64,000 bases of DNA from Tatumella ptyseos (GCF_030552895.1 NZ_CP130649.1:2666001-2730000), one strand, 5' to 3'. Positions 1-10,600 are shown, counted from the stretch's first letter. Notes: generated from the letters alone by a model not told the origin. Translations and numbers: made by a program.

Positions 1-127
1 TGCGGTAAGCACAAGCAGCATAGCCCACTCATCTGCCCCTTTTACCATCCAGTTATTTGCCCCCCACTTTTCGCCCCTCATTGATAGTTAGGTAACGTCA
101 AAGGTAATTACACATCATGCCAAATGG
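1..127. other. Left edge, no supported gene
   Basis: No gene can be supported here. A minus-strand ATG at 48 opens 16 codons that run off the left edge, but the Shine-Dalgarno match is poor and nothing is recognisable. The neighbouring 270 bases are a decayed gene, so this stretch may be decayed as well. Confidence 0.3.
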
Positions 128-400
128 GCTGAAGGTACGGTCTGTCGGCCCGATGGGGGCGAAGAAAAGGTGCTATTTTTGGTCAATGTGCCGCTACGAG
201 GAATTATCAGTACTGAAGTTAGGCGCCCCGCCATACTAGCGTCTAGGCCGAATTCAGGTTACTTCTAGATGGAAACACTCGGAAATCCATTAATAACCAC
301 TCGTATGGAACGGAAATTCTCAAGCTAGGTGTTCGGAAATTATTATTGGCCTAGGCCTCTAACATTTAGGCACAATGACAGCTCCAGGAGCTAAAATTTA
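128..400 (+). pseudogene. Decayed remnant of a glycerate kinase gene
   Basis: This stretch aligns by eye with the intact glycerate kinase that starts at 1603. From 152 (GATGGGGGCGAAG, identical in both) the same frame reads DGGE..V..LV......II..EV, as in the intact protein, until an in-frame TAG at 266-268. The similarity continues (CTAGCGTCTAGGCCGAATTC against CTAGCGTCCAGGCTGAATTT). About 46 bases of the parent are missing near 279, then PLITT is readable (about 284-303), followed by a frameshift. The remains of the GLGGSATND region are visible near 345-395. The 5' third and the C-terminal half are absent. It has the same orientation as the intact copy and is separated from it by a LysR gene. 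It could be a tandem duplicate or a displaced older copy. Confidence 0.75.
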
Positions 401-464
401 AAATTTTAGTCAACTAAAAATGACCCATCCATTACCATCAGCAGAGAATCGACTAAACATTACA

Positions 465-1298
465 CTACCACTCATACTCTTTTTGGTATTCGGATCCTTC
501 ACCAAAACTCTCAATAAAAAAATCCAGTAAACACCTCACCTTCTCAGGCATATATTTTCTTTGGGGATAGACTGCGAATATATGATGCTCTGGTAATTTA
601 TATTCGTCGAGTATAGTCACCAATTTCCCACTAGTGAGTGCTGGAGCGACTATAAACTTCGGCATTTGGCATATTCCAAGATCAGCTAATAAAGCCTCAT
701 ATAAAGCTTCGCTGTTATTCACGATAAAGTTACCTTTTGGGGTAAAACGTTCTTCCCCACTAGGGCCGTTCACTCTCCATGTCATCCCTCCACGTTGCCC
801 GGCATACGCCATACAATTATGGTCATACAAATCAGTAAGATTTTTAGGCATTCCTTCTCGTTGAAGGTACCGAGGTGAAGCGCAAATAACACTTGAACAG
901 GTTGATAGTTTTCGAGCAATCAGTGATGAGTCCGCCAAACGTCCAATCCTAATACCGATATCAAATCCATCACCGACCAGATCAACATCCCTATCATCCA
1001 TCGTTACCTGAAGCTGAATATGGGGATTACTTCGCATGAATTGAGAGAGTATTGGGGAGACATGCAACCGGCCAAAAACCATTGGGAGTGTTATTTTTAA
1101 CGTTCCATGGGCATTACTTTGCATTTGGCTTACCGCATCATGCCCACCAAATACTAGGTTTGCCGCCGTACGCATGTAGTCATAATATGTCTTTCCCGCT
1201 TCAGTCAAACTAATTTTACGTGTTGTTCGATGAAGTAATTTAACCCCCAAATCATCCTCTAACATTACTATTCTTTTACTAACCGCCGACTTAGTCAT
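465..1298 (-). CDS. LysR-family regulator, 5' end damaged
   Basis: This is a LysR-type transcription factor: the second half of the winged HTH (MTKSAVSKRIVMLEDDLGV, then LLHRTTRKISLTEAG) is followed by a substrate-binding domain, residues about 65-270. The first ATG falls in the middle of the HTH. The frame stays open for 23 more codons, to a stop at 1368-1370, and those codons encode typical LysR N-terminal sequence (DKLCELWLEDSFSTAAQKLS). There is no ATG, GTG or TTG among them, and a TCG stands where the initiating codon would precede DKL. About seven residues are also missing between LWL and EDSFS. The gene is therefore probably a pseudogene or makes a protein without a complete DNA-binding domain. 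The effector is unknown. Its position between a dead and a live glycerate kinase suggests it once controlled glycerate metabolism. Confidence 0.7.
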   Translation of the reverse strand: MTKSAVSKRIVMLEDDLGVKLLHRTTRKISLTEAGKTYYDYMRTAANLVFGGHDAVSQMQSNAHGTLKITLPMVFGRLHVSPILSQFMRSNPHIQLQVTMDDRDVDLVGDGFDIGIRIGRLADSSLIARKLSTCSSVICASPRYLQREGMPKNLTDLYDHNCMAYAGQRGGMTWRVNGPSGEERFTPKGNFIVNNSEALYEALLADLGICQMPKFIVAPALTSGKLVTILDEYKLPEHHIFAVYPQRKYMPEKVRCLLDFFIESFGEGSEYQKEYEW

Positions 1299-1370
1299 TG
1301 ATAGTTTCTGGGCAGCAGTAGAAAAACTGTCTTCAAGCCAAAGTTCACATAACTTATCCGATGTACTTTA

Positions 1371-1602
1371 AACGTGAAGGCACTCTAAAACCTTTAGTGT
1401 AGATTAGAACTTGTGAGTCATTACCATTTAGGATACTGAGTGCTAGTTTTGAGTAGATAACCTCAACGTTGGCGTCTTTTTAGCTGAATTCAATACTGAG
1501 TAGGTATAGATCGAAACCGATACTTGAATTCCTTTGCTGTTCGATAGCCAAGTTAATGTACTGAGAGCCATGAATCGAATCCATTAAATGAAGGTAAGCA
1601 TA
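1371..1602. other. Gap before glycerate kinase
   Basis: The stretch contains no open frame of note and no recognisable RNA or operator. It must hold the glycerate kinase promoter, but I see no convincing -35/-10 pair. It lies beside two decayed genes and may itself be worn coding sequence. Confidence 0.3.
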
Positions 1603-2742
1603 ATGAAATTTGTCCTAGCCCCCGACTCTTTTAAAGAGAGCATGACGGCCTTGCAAGTTGCAAACAGTATGGAGAAAGGGCTACGACGCGTTTTTCCCGA
1701 CTGCGAGATAGTTAAGGTGCCTATGGCTGATGGGGGCGAAGGCACAGTGCAATCTTTGGTCGATGCGACGGCAGGAAAAATTATCAATGTTGAGGTGATG
1801 GGCCCTCTCCAGTCTAGCGTCCAGGCTGAATTTGGACTACTGGGTGATGGAGAAACTGCTGTGATAGAAATGGCTTCCGCCAGCGGTATAATTCATACTT
1901 CACATGAAAACCGTAACCCACTGATCACCACCACTTATGGAACGGGAGAACTGATCAAACATGCCCTCGACCTAGGCGTTCGTAAAATCATAATTGGTTT
2001 AGGAGGAAGTGCAACCAATGATGGGGGACAGGGTATGGCCAGCGCCTTAGGTGTAAAATTCAACAACGCGATGGGTGAACAAGTTGAATTAGGGGGAGGA
2101 TATTTAGACAATATCGCCGATATCGACGTGCGTGGACTTGACCCTCGCATCGCGGAGACTGAATTTATCGTCGCCTGTGATGTGACCAATCCCCTTATTG
2201 GGCCTAATGGTGCTTCGTCTGTTTTTGGCCCACAGAAAGGCGCAACACCTGAGAGAGTAAAAATCCTGGATCGAAACCTTGGAATCTATGCGGAAAGAAT
2301 TGAATCTTGTTTAGGGATTACCACTGCGTCAGTGGCAGGTGCCGGAGCCGCTGGCGGTTTAGGCGCAGGACTACTCGCCTTTACCTCGGCTAAGTTGCAA
2401 CAAGGCATTGATATTGTTATTCAATTTACGGGATTAGCTGAGAAAATTTTAGGCGCTGATGTAGTCTTTACCGGAGAAGGTGGCATCGATTATCAAACCA
2501 AATTCGGTAAAACCCCCTACGGAGTGGCTCAAATCACCAAAAAAATCTCTCCCGATACGCCGGTAATTGCCTTATCTGGGGCCATCGGGGAAGGAATTGA
2601 AAGTCTATATGATGAGAACTTTACCGCAATATTCGGCGTACTACGCAGTGCTTGTTCCCTTGAGCAGGCCCTAAAAGAGGGTGAAAGCAATGTCGCCTTT
2701 ACCACCGAAAATATTGCTCGCCTCCTCGCTTTTCAATGTTAA
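1603..2742 (+). CDS. Glycerate kinase (GarK/GlxK family)
   Basis: This cytoplasmic enzyme phosphorylates D-glycerate with ATP. In the E. coli GarK/GlxK family the product is 2-phosphoglycerate, made at the end of the glucarate/galactarate and glyoxylate routes. The 379-residue protein has the family length and hallmarks: KFVLAPDSFKES at the start, MADGGEGTV near 48-56, GLGGSATNDGGQGM near 135-148, CDVTNPL, GPNGASSVFGPQKGA, GAGAAGGLGAG and the C-terminal FTGEGGIDYQT. An in-frame ATG lies at 1588, but AAGGT sits six bases before the ATG at 1603 and family proteins begin at MKF, so I choose 1603. No other glycerate or sugar-acid gene adjoins it. A decayed second copy lies about 1.2 kb upstream. 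GarK and GlxK cannot be separated by eye. Confidence 0.92.
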   Translation: MKFVLAPDSFKESMTALQVANSMEKGLRRVFPDCEIVKVPMADGGEGTVQSLVDATAGKIINVEVMGPLQSSVQAEFGLLGDGETAVIEMASASGIIHTSHENRNPLITTTYGTGELIKHALDLGVRKIIIGLGGSATNDGGQGMASALGVKFNNAMGEQVELGGGYLDNIADIDVRGLDPRIAETEFIVACDVTNPLIGPNGASSVFGPQKGATPERVKILDRNLGIYAERIESCLGITTASVAGAGAAGGLGAGLLAFTSAKLQQGIDIVIQFTGLAEKILGADVVFTGEGGIDYQTKFGKTPYGVAQITKKISPDTPVIALSGAIGEGIESLYDENFTAIFGVLRSACSLEQALKEGESNVAFTTENIARLLAFQC

Positions 2743-2764
2743 CCTTCCACCAAAATAGCTATAC

Positions 2765-2799
2765 ATAAAAAATAGTGTTGAGTCATCCTCAACACTATT
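2765..2799 (-). terminator. Terminator shared by convergent glycerate kinase and pcp
   Basis: A perfect 12-bp stem (AATAGTGTTGAG, 2771-2782, with its complement, 2788-2799) surrounds a five-base loop. The run of A at 2767-2772 becomes a U-tract for the minus-strand pcp operon. The hairpin also lies just past the glycerate kinase stop, so it may act in both directions. Confidence 0.8.
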
Positions 2800-2881
2800 C
2801 AATGTGAAATCAGGCATGGTCATAACGTGCAAAATCGATCATTAAGGATCGACAAAAGGCGTCAAACTTCAGTTATATCCC

Positions 2882-3529
2882 TTAATGAGTCGTCCCGCCC
2901 GCTATAGGCTCGTCAAACTCAACAGTTAGCGCGGTATGTATCGCTATTCTAAGAGCTTTCTCAACAGTATCCGCTGCCATACTAGGACTACCAGGGTGCT
3001 TTGCGGCTTGCTGAGGAAGGTAAGGAATATGAATAAAACCTGCTTTGCTTTCTGAATTTTCGCCCAAGGCATGCAATAAGCCATACATGACGTGATTGCA
3101 TACATAGGTTCCAGCAGTCTGGGAGACTGAGGCGGGGATCCCTTCTTGTTGTAAGGCGTTGACGATCGCTTTAATCGGTAACGTGCTAAACCATGCTGCC
3201 GGGCCATTCTCAACGACAGGTTTATCAATAGGTTGATATCCTTCATTATCCGGAATCCGCGCATCATCAATATTAATGGCAATACGCTCGAGTGAGATAT
3301 CGGCTCTTCCTCCGGCTTGCCCCACGGCGATAACTAAATCGGGAGCATGGTAAGTAATCGCTTTCTGTAATACCTGTAGCGATTCGCCAAATACACAAGG
3401 AAGTTGCAGGCAGATAATACGCTCGCCTTCATCTGTCGTCCCCTCTAGCAGAGAGACAACTTCCCACGAAGGATTTATCGCTTCTCCACCAAAGGGTTCA
3501 AATCCGGTCAATAAGACAGTTTTCACCAT
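2882..3529 (-). CDS. pcp: Pyroglutamyl-peptidase I
   Basis: This cytoplasmic cysteine peptidase (family C15) removes N-terminal 5-oxoproline from peptides. The 215-residue length is typical. The catalytic triad is in place: Glu81 in [17 protein letters not shown], Cys144 in [11 protein letters not shown] and His167 in FIHIPYLP. The N-terminal [10 protein letters not shown] is the family signature. It is the last gene of a four-gene minus-strand operon, seven bases behind the DUF979 gene. There it would release 5-oxoproline for PxpA, or handle peptides brought in by the two membrane proteins. Confidence 0.96.
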   Translation of the reverse strand: MVKTVLLTGFEPFGGEAINPSWEVVSLLEGTTDEGERIICLQLPCVFGESLQVLQKAITYHAPDLVIAVGQAGGRADISLERIAINIDDARIPDNEGYQPIDKPVVENGPAAWFSTLPIKAIVNALQQEGIPASVSQTAGTYVCNHVMYGLLHALGENSESKAGFIHIPYLPQQAAKHPGSPSMAADTVEKALRIAIHTALTVEFDEPIAGGTTH

Positions 3530-3536
3530 GACTCCT

Positions 3537-4532
3537 TTATAAAAACATCAGGTAATAAAGCAGGATAATATTAATTCCCAGCAAGATCCCCCCTGTAGGG
3601 ATCTGCGCTTTAATCACAGCATTCCTATCCGGTAAACCTAATAATGCGGCAGGCACAATATTGAAGTTTGCCGCCATGGGAGTCATTAAGGTTCCACAAT
3701 AACCGGAGAACATCCCAATCGCTGCCATTACGGCTGGATTACCGCCTTGTTGCAACACCAAAATTGGAATACCAATCCCTGCTGTGACGATGGGGAAAGC
3801 AGCAAAAGCATTGCCCATAATCATCGTTAATAATGCCATGCCAATGACATAGGCCATTACCGCAACTAACCTGTTATCGACAGCCAGATATTGCTCCGTC
3901 AGCCAAGATAGGCTGTTTCCTACGCCTGCTGCAGTAAAGAGTAAACCAAGCATTGCCAATATTTGCGGTAATATGAAGGCACAGCCCACCGAATCGAGCA
4001 GGCGCCGCGCTTCTTGTAGTGGCTGGGAAATGCTCTCCCCGGTAATCTTCCACGCCAGCATTAAGGCAATAACGGTTCCTAAGGTCATGGAAAAGAGCGT
4101 GACTAAGGTTGCATGATTACCCACTCCAAACAGCTGCTGCTGAATCGAAGGGTTAACCGTAAAAAAAACGACCCCTATCACTGTCACTAAAGGAATAGCT
4201 AAAGCAGGAATAAAGAGACGACTCGATAAATTTTTGGCACTCGTTTCTCTTTGCTGTGGGGTACGTTGTGAGTAATGACCTAGCCTTACTCCACCAAATC
4301 CAGCTAATAAAGCCATGCCTATTACCGCGATACCTACACAGATATGCACAAGGCGGTGGTTACCTATTAATTGATAGGTCCAATCACCAATGAAAAAGAG
4401 CAGACCGTAAACGCCCCAAAATAAGCCCGTGGTAAAGCGTCGCGGATTGTGTTTATCTCGCCATGACATTACCGCAATGATGAGTAAGGTCGCTCCTGCT
4501 AGCCAATAGAGCATCTCTTGCGTAATGATCAT
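3537..4532 (-). CDS. DUF979 membrane protein, putative 5-oxoproline transport
   Basis: This 331-residue inner-membrane protein has about nine to ten hydrophobic segments and belongs to the DUF979 family as I recognise it. The conserved C-terminal part includes [17 protein letters not shown] and [17 protein letters not shown], which resembles the re-entrant regions of ion-coupled carriers. Its ATG overlaps the DUF969 stop by four bases (ATGA), so the two are translationally coupled and probably form one transporter. The association with pcp and pxpA suggests 5-oxoproline or a pyroglutamyl peptide as substrate. That is inferred from context, not shown. Confidence 0.85.
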   Translation of the reverse strand: MIITQEMLYWLAGATLLIIAVMSWRDKHNPRRFTTGLFWGVYGLLFFIGDWTYQLIGNHRLVHICVGIAVIGMALLAGFGGVRLGHYSQRTPQQRETSAKNLSSRLFIPALAIPLVTVIGVVFFTVNPSIQQQLFGVGNHATLVTLFSMTLGTVIALMLAWKITGESISQPLQEARRLLDSVGCAFILPQILAMLGLLFTAAGVGNSLSWLTEQYLAVDNRLVAVMAYVIGMALLTMIMGNAFAAFPIVTAGIGIPILVLQQGGNPAVMAAIGMFSGYCGTLMTPMAANFNIVPAALLGLPDRNAVIKAQIPTGGILLGINIILLYYLMFL

Positions 4533-5251
4533 TGTTTTTCTCCTTGATGGTCTCGTACGGTGTTGATCAACTCTCGACGTAAATGCTGATCAAGTCGCGC
4601 AAGACGCACGCTGTGGATAATGAAAGCAAAGCAGGCCGTTGGGATCCCCCATAACGCAATATGCAGAGGTTCGGTTTGGATCCCTGCAGATTCAACCATA
4701 AAGTTATGCATAAACAGAACGGCTCCGAAGGCGACAAAAATATCTTCGCCGAAGAAAAGTCCAACATTATCCGTCGCGGCAGCCATGGCTTGGATCCGAT
4801 ACCGTACCGCTGGGGGTAAAGGCCCATAACGCTTTTCAGCACTACCTTCCGCCATAGGGGCTAATAATGGACGGACCATTTGTGGATGCCCGCCTAAACT
4901 CGTCAATCCCAATGCGGCGGTTAGCTCACGAATAAGCAAATACACCATCAATAAACGGCCGGTTGTCGCCCTTTCTATCTTAGTAATCCATCGTTGAGCC
5001 GCTTCTTTTAAACCATGCCGCTCAAGCACTCCAATCACTGCCAGGGGGAGTAATAAAATGAAAGGTAAATTCCGGGTGTTTAGAAACCCTGCCCCCATTT
5101 TTTCTAAAATAGTGGGTAGCGGCATCTGCGCGGCGAGTCCCGTAACGATCCCGGCACAAATGACAACCAGTACCGGATTAAAGCGTAGGATAAACCCGAG
5201 TATGATGACTGCGATCCCTAATAAAGGCCATAAATTGATACTCTCTGACAT
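4529..5251 (-). CDS. DUF969 membrane protein, partner of DUF979
   Basis: A 240-residue inner-membrane protein of the DUF969 family, with about six hydrophobic segments. Recognisable stretches are NTRNLPFILLLPLAVIGVLE, REL.AALGL.SLGGHPQMVRPL and FFGEDIFVAFGAVLFM. A GAGGA motif lies about ten bases before the ATG. It sits between pxpA and the DUF979 gene and is coupled to the latter by a four-base overlap. The pair is regularly found next to 5-oxoprolinase and Pcp genes, so a transport role for 5-oxoproline is the best guess. Confidence 0.85.
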   Translation of the reverse strand: MSESINLWPLLGIAVIILGFILRFNPVLVVICAGIVTGLAAQMPLPTILEKMGAGFLNTRNLPFILLLPLAVIGVLERHGLKEAAQRWITKIERATTGRLLMVYLLIRELTAALGLTSLGGHPQMVRPLLAPMAEGSAEKRYGPLPPAVRYRIQAMAAATDNVGLFFGEDIFVAFGAVLFMHNFMVESAGIQTEPLHIALWGIPTACFAFIIHSVRLARLDQHLRRELINTVRDHQGEKQ

Positions 5252-5283
5252 GCCCAGCGGTCCTCATAATTCTATTAGTTACG

Positions 5284-6021
5284 TTATGCGATAACCTGAA
5301 TATTACGTTGCGCAAACGCCTGACGTAATCGACGGGCAAAAGCTAGGGCATGTTGCCCATCGCCATGCAGACATAAGCTTTGTGCCACGACATCCACCTG
5401 CTCGCCGGTGATGGCTTGCACCTTACCGCACTCGATCATTAGCAAACTCTGTGCCAAGGCCTCGTCTTCGTTATCGATTATTGCCCCTATTTGCGTACGG
5501 GGAACTAGCGAGCCATCAGCTTGGTAGCCACGATCCGCAAAAACTTCTTGGCGGGTTGATAAACCATAATGCTCTGCTGCGCGAATTAGCTCACTGCCTG
5601 CCAATCCAACCAGAATTAGCGCCGGATCCAATGCATAAACCGCTTTGGCAATGGCATCGGCTAGTAAGGGATTTCGCGCTGCTTGGTTATAGAGCATGCC
5701 GTGCGGTTTGACATGATGCAGCCGTGCACCTTGTGACTGGGTAATTGCCTTTAGGGCACCTACCTGATAAAGAATTTGGGCATACACCGTTTCAGGGGGT
5801 AACGTCATTGCCGTTCGTCCGAAGTTTTCACGATCGGGAAAACTGGGATGAGCACCCAAGGCGACATTATTACGAATAGCTTCCCTAACACTCTTCATCA
5901 TCATGGAGGCATCTCCGGCATGGTATCCACACGCAATGTTTGCGGAAGAGACCAATGTTAATAATTCCGCGTCATGAGGGCTTCCTTCACCTAAATCTGC
6001 ATTTAAATCAATATGTAACAT
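5284..6021 (-). CDS. pxpA: 5-oxoprolinase subunit A (LamB/YcsF family)
   Basis: PxpA is the subunit of the prokaryotic ATP-dependent 5-oxoprolinase that works with PxpB and PxpC to open 5-oxoproline to glutamate. The 245-residue protein carries the family signatures: [13 protein letters not shown] at the start, [13 protein letters not shown] near 27-39, [25 protein letters not shown] and [15 protein letters not shown] good Shine-Dalgarno (GAGGGGAG) precedes the ATG. It is the first gene of the operon. The pxpB and pxpC genes are not upstream, where a divergent MFS gene begins, nor elsewhere in the window. They must be encoded elsewhere or the complex is incomplete. Confidence 0.95.
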   Translation of the reverse strand: MLHIDLNADLGEGSPHDAELLTLVSSANIACGYHAGDASMMMKSVREAIRNNVALGAHPSFPDRENFGRTAMTLPPETVYAQILYQVGALKAITQSQGARLHHVKPHGMLYNQAARNPLLADAIAKAVYALDPALILVGLAGSELIRAAEHYGLSTRQEVFADRGYQADGSLVPRTQIGAIIDNEDEALAQSLLMIECGKVQAITGEQVDVVAQSLCLHGDGQHALAFARRLRQAFAQRNIQVIA

Positions 6022-6273
6022 CTACACTCCCCTCGTAATAACGTAATAATGATTTACCCTCAAGAAGGCTGAGCCGTCTCTAGAAATATCCACGATATGC
6101 CCCAAGAGGATACGGTGAGTCGCATGAAGGACTCTGCGAATATTTAAAGGTTCTCACATATCTGGTAACACACTTTATTAACACCGAAAATAGTGATCAC
6201 ACCGAGGTTTTAGCCCTCCCACCACTGCTAGGTTATCACTCATTCTTCTACCATAATGCATTCTGGGGTCACC

Positions 6274-7569
6274 ATGTCGAACACTCACCAAAAACTTAGT
6301 CAACGTCGGTGGTGGTATTTAATGCCGATTATTTTTATCACCTACAGCTTGGCTTACTTAGATCGTGCGAATTATGGCTTTGCGGCAGCCTCAGGGATTG
6401 AGCAAGACCTTAATATTTCTAAAAGCACTTCATCGCTGATTGGTGCGCTATTTTTCTTGGCCTACTTTTTCTTCCAGGTTCCAGGCTCAATTTATGCAGT
6501 AAAACGCAGTGTAAGAAAGCTTATTTTTATCTGTTTACTACTCTGGGGGCTTTGCGCCACCGCCACCGGCTTGGTCAGTAATATTCCTGCATTAATGGTG
6601 ATCCGTTTTACCTTAGGCATTGTTGAGGCAGCAGTAATGCCTTCAATGCTTATCTATATCAGCACTTGGTTCACAAAAGAGGAACGTTCGCGGGCTAACA
6701 CTTTTTTGGTACTCGGTAACCCTGTTACGGTGTTATGGATGTCAGTGTTATCAGGCTATTTAATTCATGCCTTTGGCTGGCGTGAAATGTTTATTATCGA
6801 AGGGATCCCCGCCGTCTTGTGGGCAGGTATATGGTGGTTTGTCGTGCGCGATAAACCTTCTGAAGTGAACTGGCTATCGCCTGACGAGAAACAAGATCTC
6901 CAACTTGCCATGGAGAAAGAACAGCAGGCGATTACCCCTGTACGTAATTATGGCGAAGCCCTGCGCTCCTCTACTGTCATACTACTTTCTTCAGCACATG
7001 CATTATGGAGTATCGGTGTATATGGCTTTATGATGTGGCTACCTTCAATTATTAAGTCGGCTTCATCGATGGATATTGTTTCCGTCGGCTGGCTATCCGC
7101 ACCGCCATATTTAGCGGCAATTGTTTTGATGTTAGGCGTTTCTTGGCTTTCCGATAAAGTCCAAAACCGTAAGTTATTCATCTGGCCACTCTTAGCAATC
7201 GCTGGCTTAGCATTCACTGGATCCTTTTTTATCGGTAATAATCATTTCTGGATATCCTATGGTTTGCTCACCTTAGCCGCGGCCTGCATGTATGCGCCTT
7301 ATGGACCATTTTTTGCGCTGATCCCAGAATTAATGCCGAAGAATGTATCGGGCGTGGCCATCGGTTTGATTAATAGCTTTGGGGCATTAGGCGCGTTTTT
7401 AGGCGCTTATTTCGTCGGTTTCTTAAATGGCTTAACCGGTAGTGCTAACGCCTCTTACTGCTTTATGGCGATAGCATTACTCACCTCGGTAATTTGTATT
7501 TATAAAGTCAAAACAACCGCTAGCTCGCCTTCAATCTCAACCAAGATTTTTACCCGTAAAGCCCTATAA
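6274..7569 (+). CDS. MFS carrier, anion:cation symporter (ACS) type
   Basis: A 12-helix major facilitator protein (about 431 residues) of the ACS family, whose members import organic acids such as galactonate, glucarate, tartrate or phthalate with protons. The ACS-type start is clear (YLMPIIFITYSLAYLDRANYG), as is RFTLGIVEAAVMPS in helix 4. An upstream ATG exists at 6256, but GGGG six bases before the ATG at 6274 favours the second. It is transcribed away from the pyroglutamate operon and ends in its own terminator. Substrate is unknown. A sugar acid is plausible from the family. Confidence 0.85.
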   Translation: MSNTHQKLSQRRWWYLMPIIFITYSLAYLDRANYGFAAASGIEQDLNISKSTSSLIGALFFLAYFFFQVPGSIYAVKRSVRKLIFICLLLWGLCATATGLVSNIPALMVIRFTLGIVEAAVMPSMLIYISTWFTKEERSRANTFLVLGNPVTVLWMSVLSGYLIHAFGWREMFIIEGIPAVLWAGIWWFVVRDKPSEVNWLSPDEKQDLQLAMEKEQQAITPVRNYGEALRSSTVILLSSAHALWSIGVYGFMMWLPSIIKSASSMDIVSVGWLSAPPYLAAIVLMLGVSWLSDKVQNRKLFIWPLLAIAGLAFTGSFFIGNNHFWISYGLLTLAAACMYAPYGPFFALIPELMPKNVSGVAIGLINSFGALGAFLGAYFVGFLNGLTGSANASYCFMAIALLTSVICIYKVKTTASSPSISTKIFTRKAL

Positions 7570-7576
7570 CACCTTG

Positions 7577-7612
7577 CCCCACGCATTATTGATACGCGTG
7601 GGGACTCTTTTT
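7577..7612 (+). terminator. Terminator of the ACS-type MFS gene
   Basis: An 8-bp G/C-rich stem (CCCCACGC, 7577-7584, with GCGTGGGG, 7596-7603) is followed by a T-run at 7608-7612. The convergent autotransporter gene ends at 7619, so it may serve both genes. Confidence 0.75.
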
Positions 7613-7618
7613 AGTGTG

Positions 7619-10600
7619 TTAGAAGGTAATTTTTACGCCTCCTGTTACTGCCCAATCATTGGTTCCTTCATGCTGCAAACGCTGTTGATATTGGGCCTGT
7701 GTCGTTAGGGCGATATGTTGAGTTAATCGTAAATCTGCACCACTCTTCACTAAAAGATGATCCCCACCTCTTCCACTATGGAAAGTCGTTTTAACCCCGT
7801 CCCCGCTTATCGTCGTTTGGGCATTTTTACGCGTCGTGATCCGCCACCCCAGTTCATGCGTAAACACAACTTGTGGGGTGGAGTGGGTATTCACTTGCCA
7901 CTGATAACGCAGAGTAGGGCGAACATCCGGTGCGTTATGCGCGGCATAACTTACTTTTGCCCCATCGCTGTCCGTAAAATGCTTAATCGATAAGTGCTGA
8001 TAGTCGACAGCAAGCAACGGCATTAAGCGCTGATTTTCCCATTGCCAAGCTTTCCCTAGTTCTACGCCTGCGTAAACCAGAGTCGCGTGAGGCGAGGCGA
8101 CATTACCTCGTAAATCGGTGATTACCGCGCCTTTAATTCGGGTATAACCGAGTTGAGCGGTTAACTGCCAGCCTTGCTCATTCTGCCAGCGAGTCAGACC
8201 GGTAATTCCCTGCGTCGAGAAATAGCTTCGGCTTAAGCCGTCGACGGCTTGAGGTTTCATCGATAAGTTTCCTCGATGCGCAACGATACTCGCGGAAAAA
8301 TGCTGAGGGCTGTCGGGATCCGAGAGCCAACGCCCTCCCATTAACCAACCTTGATATTTCGACGTAAAATTATAGCCATAATCACTGAATCCTCCCTTAG
8401 CATGGAAGTGATCGCCACCGTCATAACCGCTAATGAAAAACTGACTCTGACTATCGTTGACGGTATCAGCAATGAGTCCTGTTAAGGTACGGTTAAAATT
8501 AAGCATCATCGCGGGTAAGGAGAGATAAGCAGGTACCTGAGGCGTTACCGCGCGACGGACGGGTTCGGGTTGAGGGACCGGTGTCGGTTCAGGGGCCGGA
8601 TCTGGAGTCGGTTCGGGTGCTGGCTCAACCGGAGTGCTTTTTCCGTTAGCATCTAACATAATGTTTTGCAGTCGATAATCCCAATACTGATTACCACTCC
8701 CGGCAACTTTCCGTTCGTCGCTCGAGGCGTGCCCAGGGGCGAACGCATAAAGGTCGTAGGCGAATGCGCCACGGGCCACATAAGTCCCTGCGAGTTTGAC
8801 GCTGTCTGCCGTACTCTTGCCGCCCACTTGGACCAGAGACAGTCCCTCTCGACTATCCGCGGCACCATTCTTATTACTATCGCTATCTTGCCATATTCCC
8901 AATGGATTAACCGTAATAAGTAAGGGTTTGTCTACAGGGGTAATGAGATCGCCATTAATCACTATTTGGTCGGTTGTAGCTTGAGTGAAACCCGAGCGTA
9001 GGATAGCGTGAGCGCCATTTAGCAACTGGAGCTGTCCAATCTGTAGTTGAGAGGCTTGCTGATCTAGGTCGGAAGGAGATAACGTCGCCATATCCTTTAT
9101 CGTCAATGCGTTAACGCTACCCTTCCCCGATAATACCGTCCCGCTCTCCATGACCATATCCGTCGTGAGGTGGCCATCAAGGGTTACTTCTCCACCTTTT
9201 ACAATAAGCCCTTGGGTATTAGTAAGATTTCCAGATAACGTTAGTTTACCTTCGCCCCGTTTTTCAACGAGTCCTTCCCCGGAAATATCTGCTGAGATTG
9301 AGGATTCAAGCGGCCCCAATTGACTATTATGGGGTGAAATATCGGCAATTAATTGACTGCTCGACTCGGTAAGCATGACCTGGCCTGCCAACGATGCACG
9401 GTCCCACAAAGCTAACGTCGCGTCCCCTGCTATCTGAGTCGAGGCAGTAACCTTAGCATGCTCACCAATGCGCAGTGTCGACTGAGGCGCGACATTAATC
9501 TGCGTAAAGTCGTAATTTTTCTCATCCCAATCATTGGAAAAATAGACATTCCCTGCATGTAAAACCTGCTCCCCGCCTAAAATCACTCGGCCTTTATCGA
9601 TATCGAGTTGATGAGCAATCGCCCCACCACGAAGCGTCCACTCCCCTTGCTGAGTATCCGGTGCATAGGCTAATGACAACTGTGACTGGGAGGTTTGTTC
9701 ACCAAAAGAGCCGAGAAATTGAGTGTTATTTCCTGTTACCGTCACGACCGCAGCATGAGACATATCGCGGTTAACGATATGAGCACCGTTATCGTTGTGG
9801 TTAATCGTGGTGAAAGCGAGATCATTACCGTGCACATCTAGAGTGCCCCCCCGATAACCGAAGCGAATATTATCAGGTGCAACTTGATTAGCATTATTGA
9901 GCTGAACCGTTGGCCGACCACTCATTAGGGTCACTGTGGAAAAGGCTTGCACGGCTCCGCTGTTATCAGGCTGTTGATTGAGGGTAACCAAACCGTCCCC
10001 AACATTTAATGCTCCCTGATTAACACCGGTTCCTTGTATCTCGAGTGTCCCGCCGCCAATTTTATGTAAAGCATCATCTTTAAGACCGTTCACTTTCCAT
10101 AATACGTTTTTACCTTCATCAACCTCGATGCCTCCCCCCACCCAAGTTGCCTGCTTCCCCTGCTCTGACTCGACGGTATAATCACCGGAGAACTGCAGTT
10201 TTCCCGCCCCCATATTCACCGAATCAGTTAACCTCAGGGTATTTCCCTCGCCCCGGAAAGTCAGATCTTTCGTGGCATCCAATTCCGCCAGCGAGGCCGC
10301 AGAAGGGGCTAGGTCACGGTACTTCTGGTTCAGGCCCTGCCAATCCCAACTATGGTCAGTTTGCGTTATCGCTTCTGGCCGCCAATACAGTACCCCATCA
10401 CTAGCATTGTCATGAATGGGCGCAGAGCTATTCTGAGCTAATACTCTGTCCAAATAACCATCCGGAATATACTCCGCCCCACTGACCCGATTGTAAATAC
10501 CACCGTTACTGATCGCAGCGTGGAGAACTCCTGCTAAACGCCATATTTTATCTACAGTATCGTAAACGAACACCGGACTACCGCTATCCCCTGGGCTGGT

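Noticed and set aside
1..48. Minus-strand ATG at 48 opening a frame to the left edge
   Set aside because: Only 16 codons are visible, with no good ribosome site and no recognisable family.
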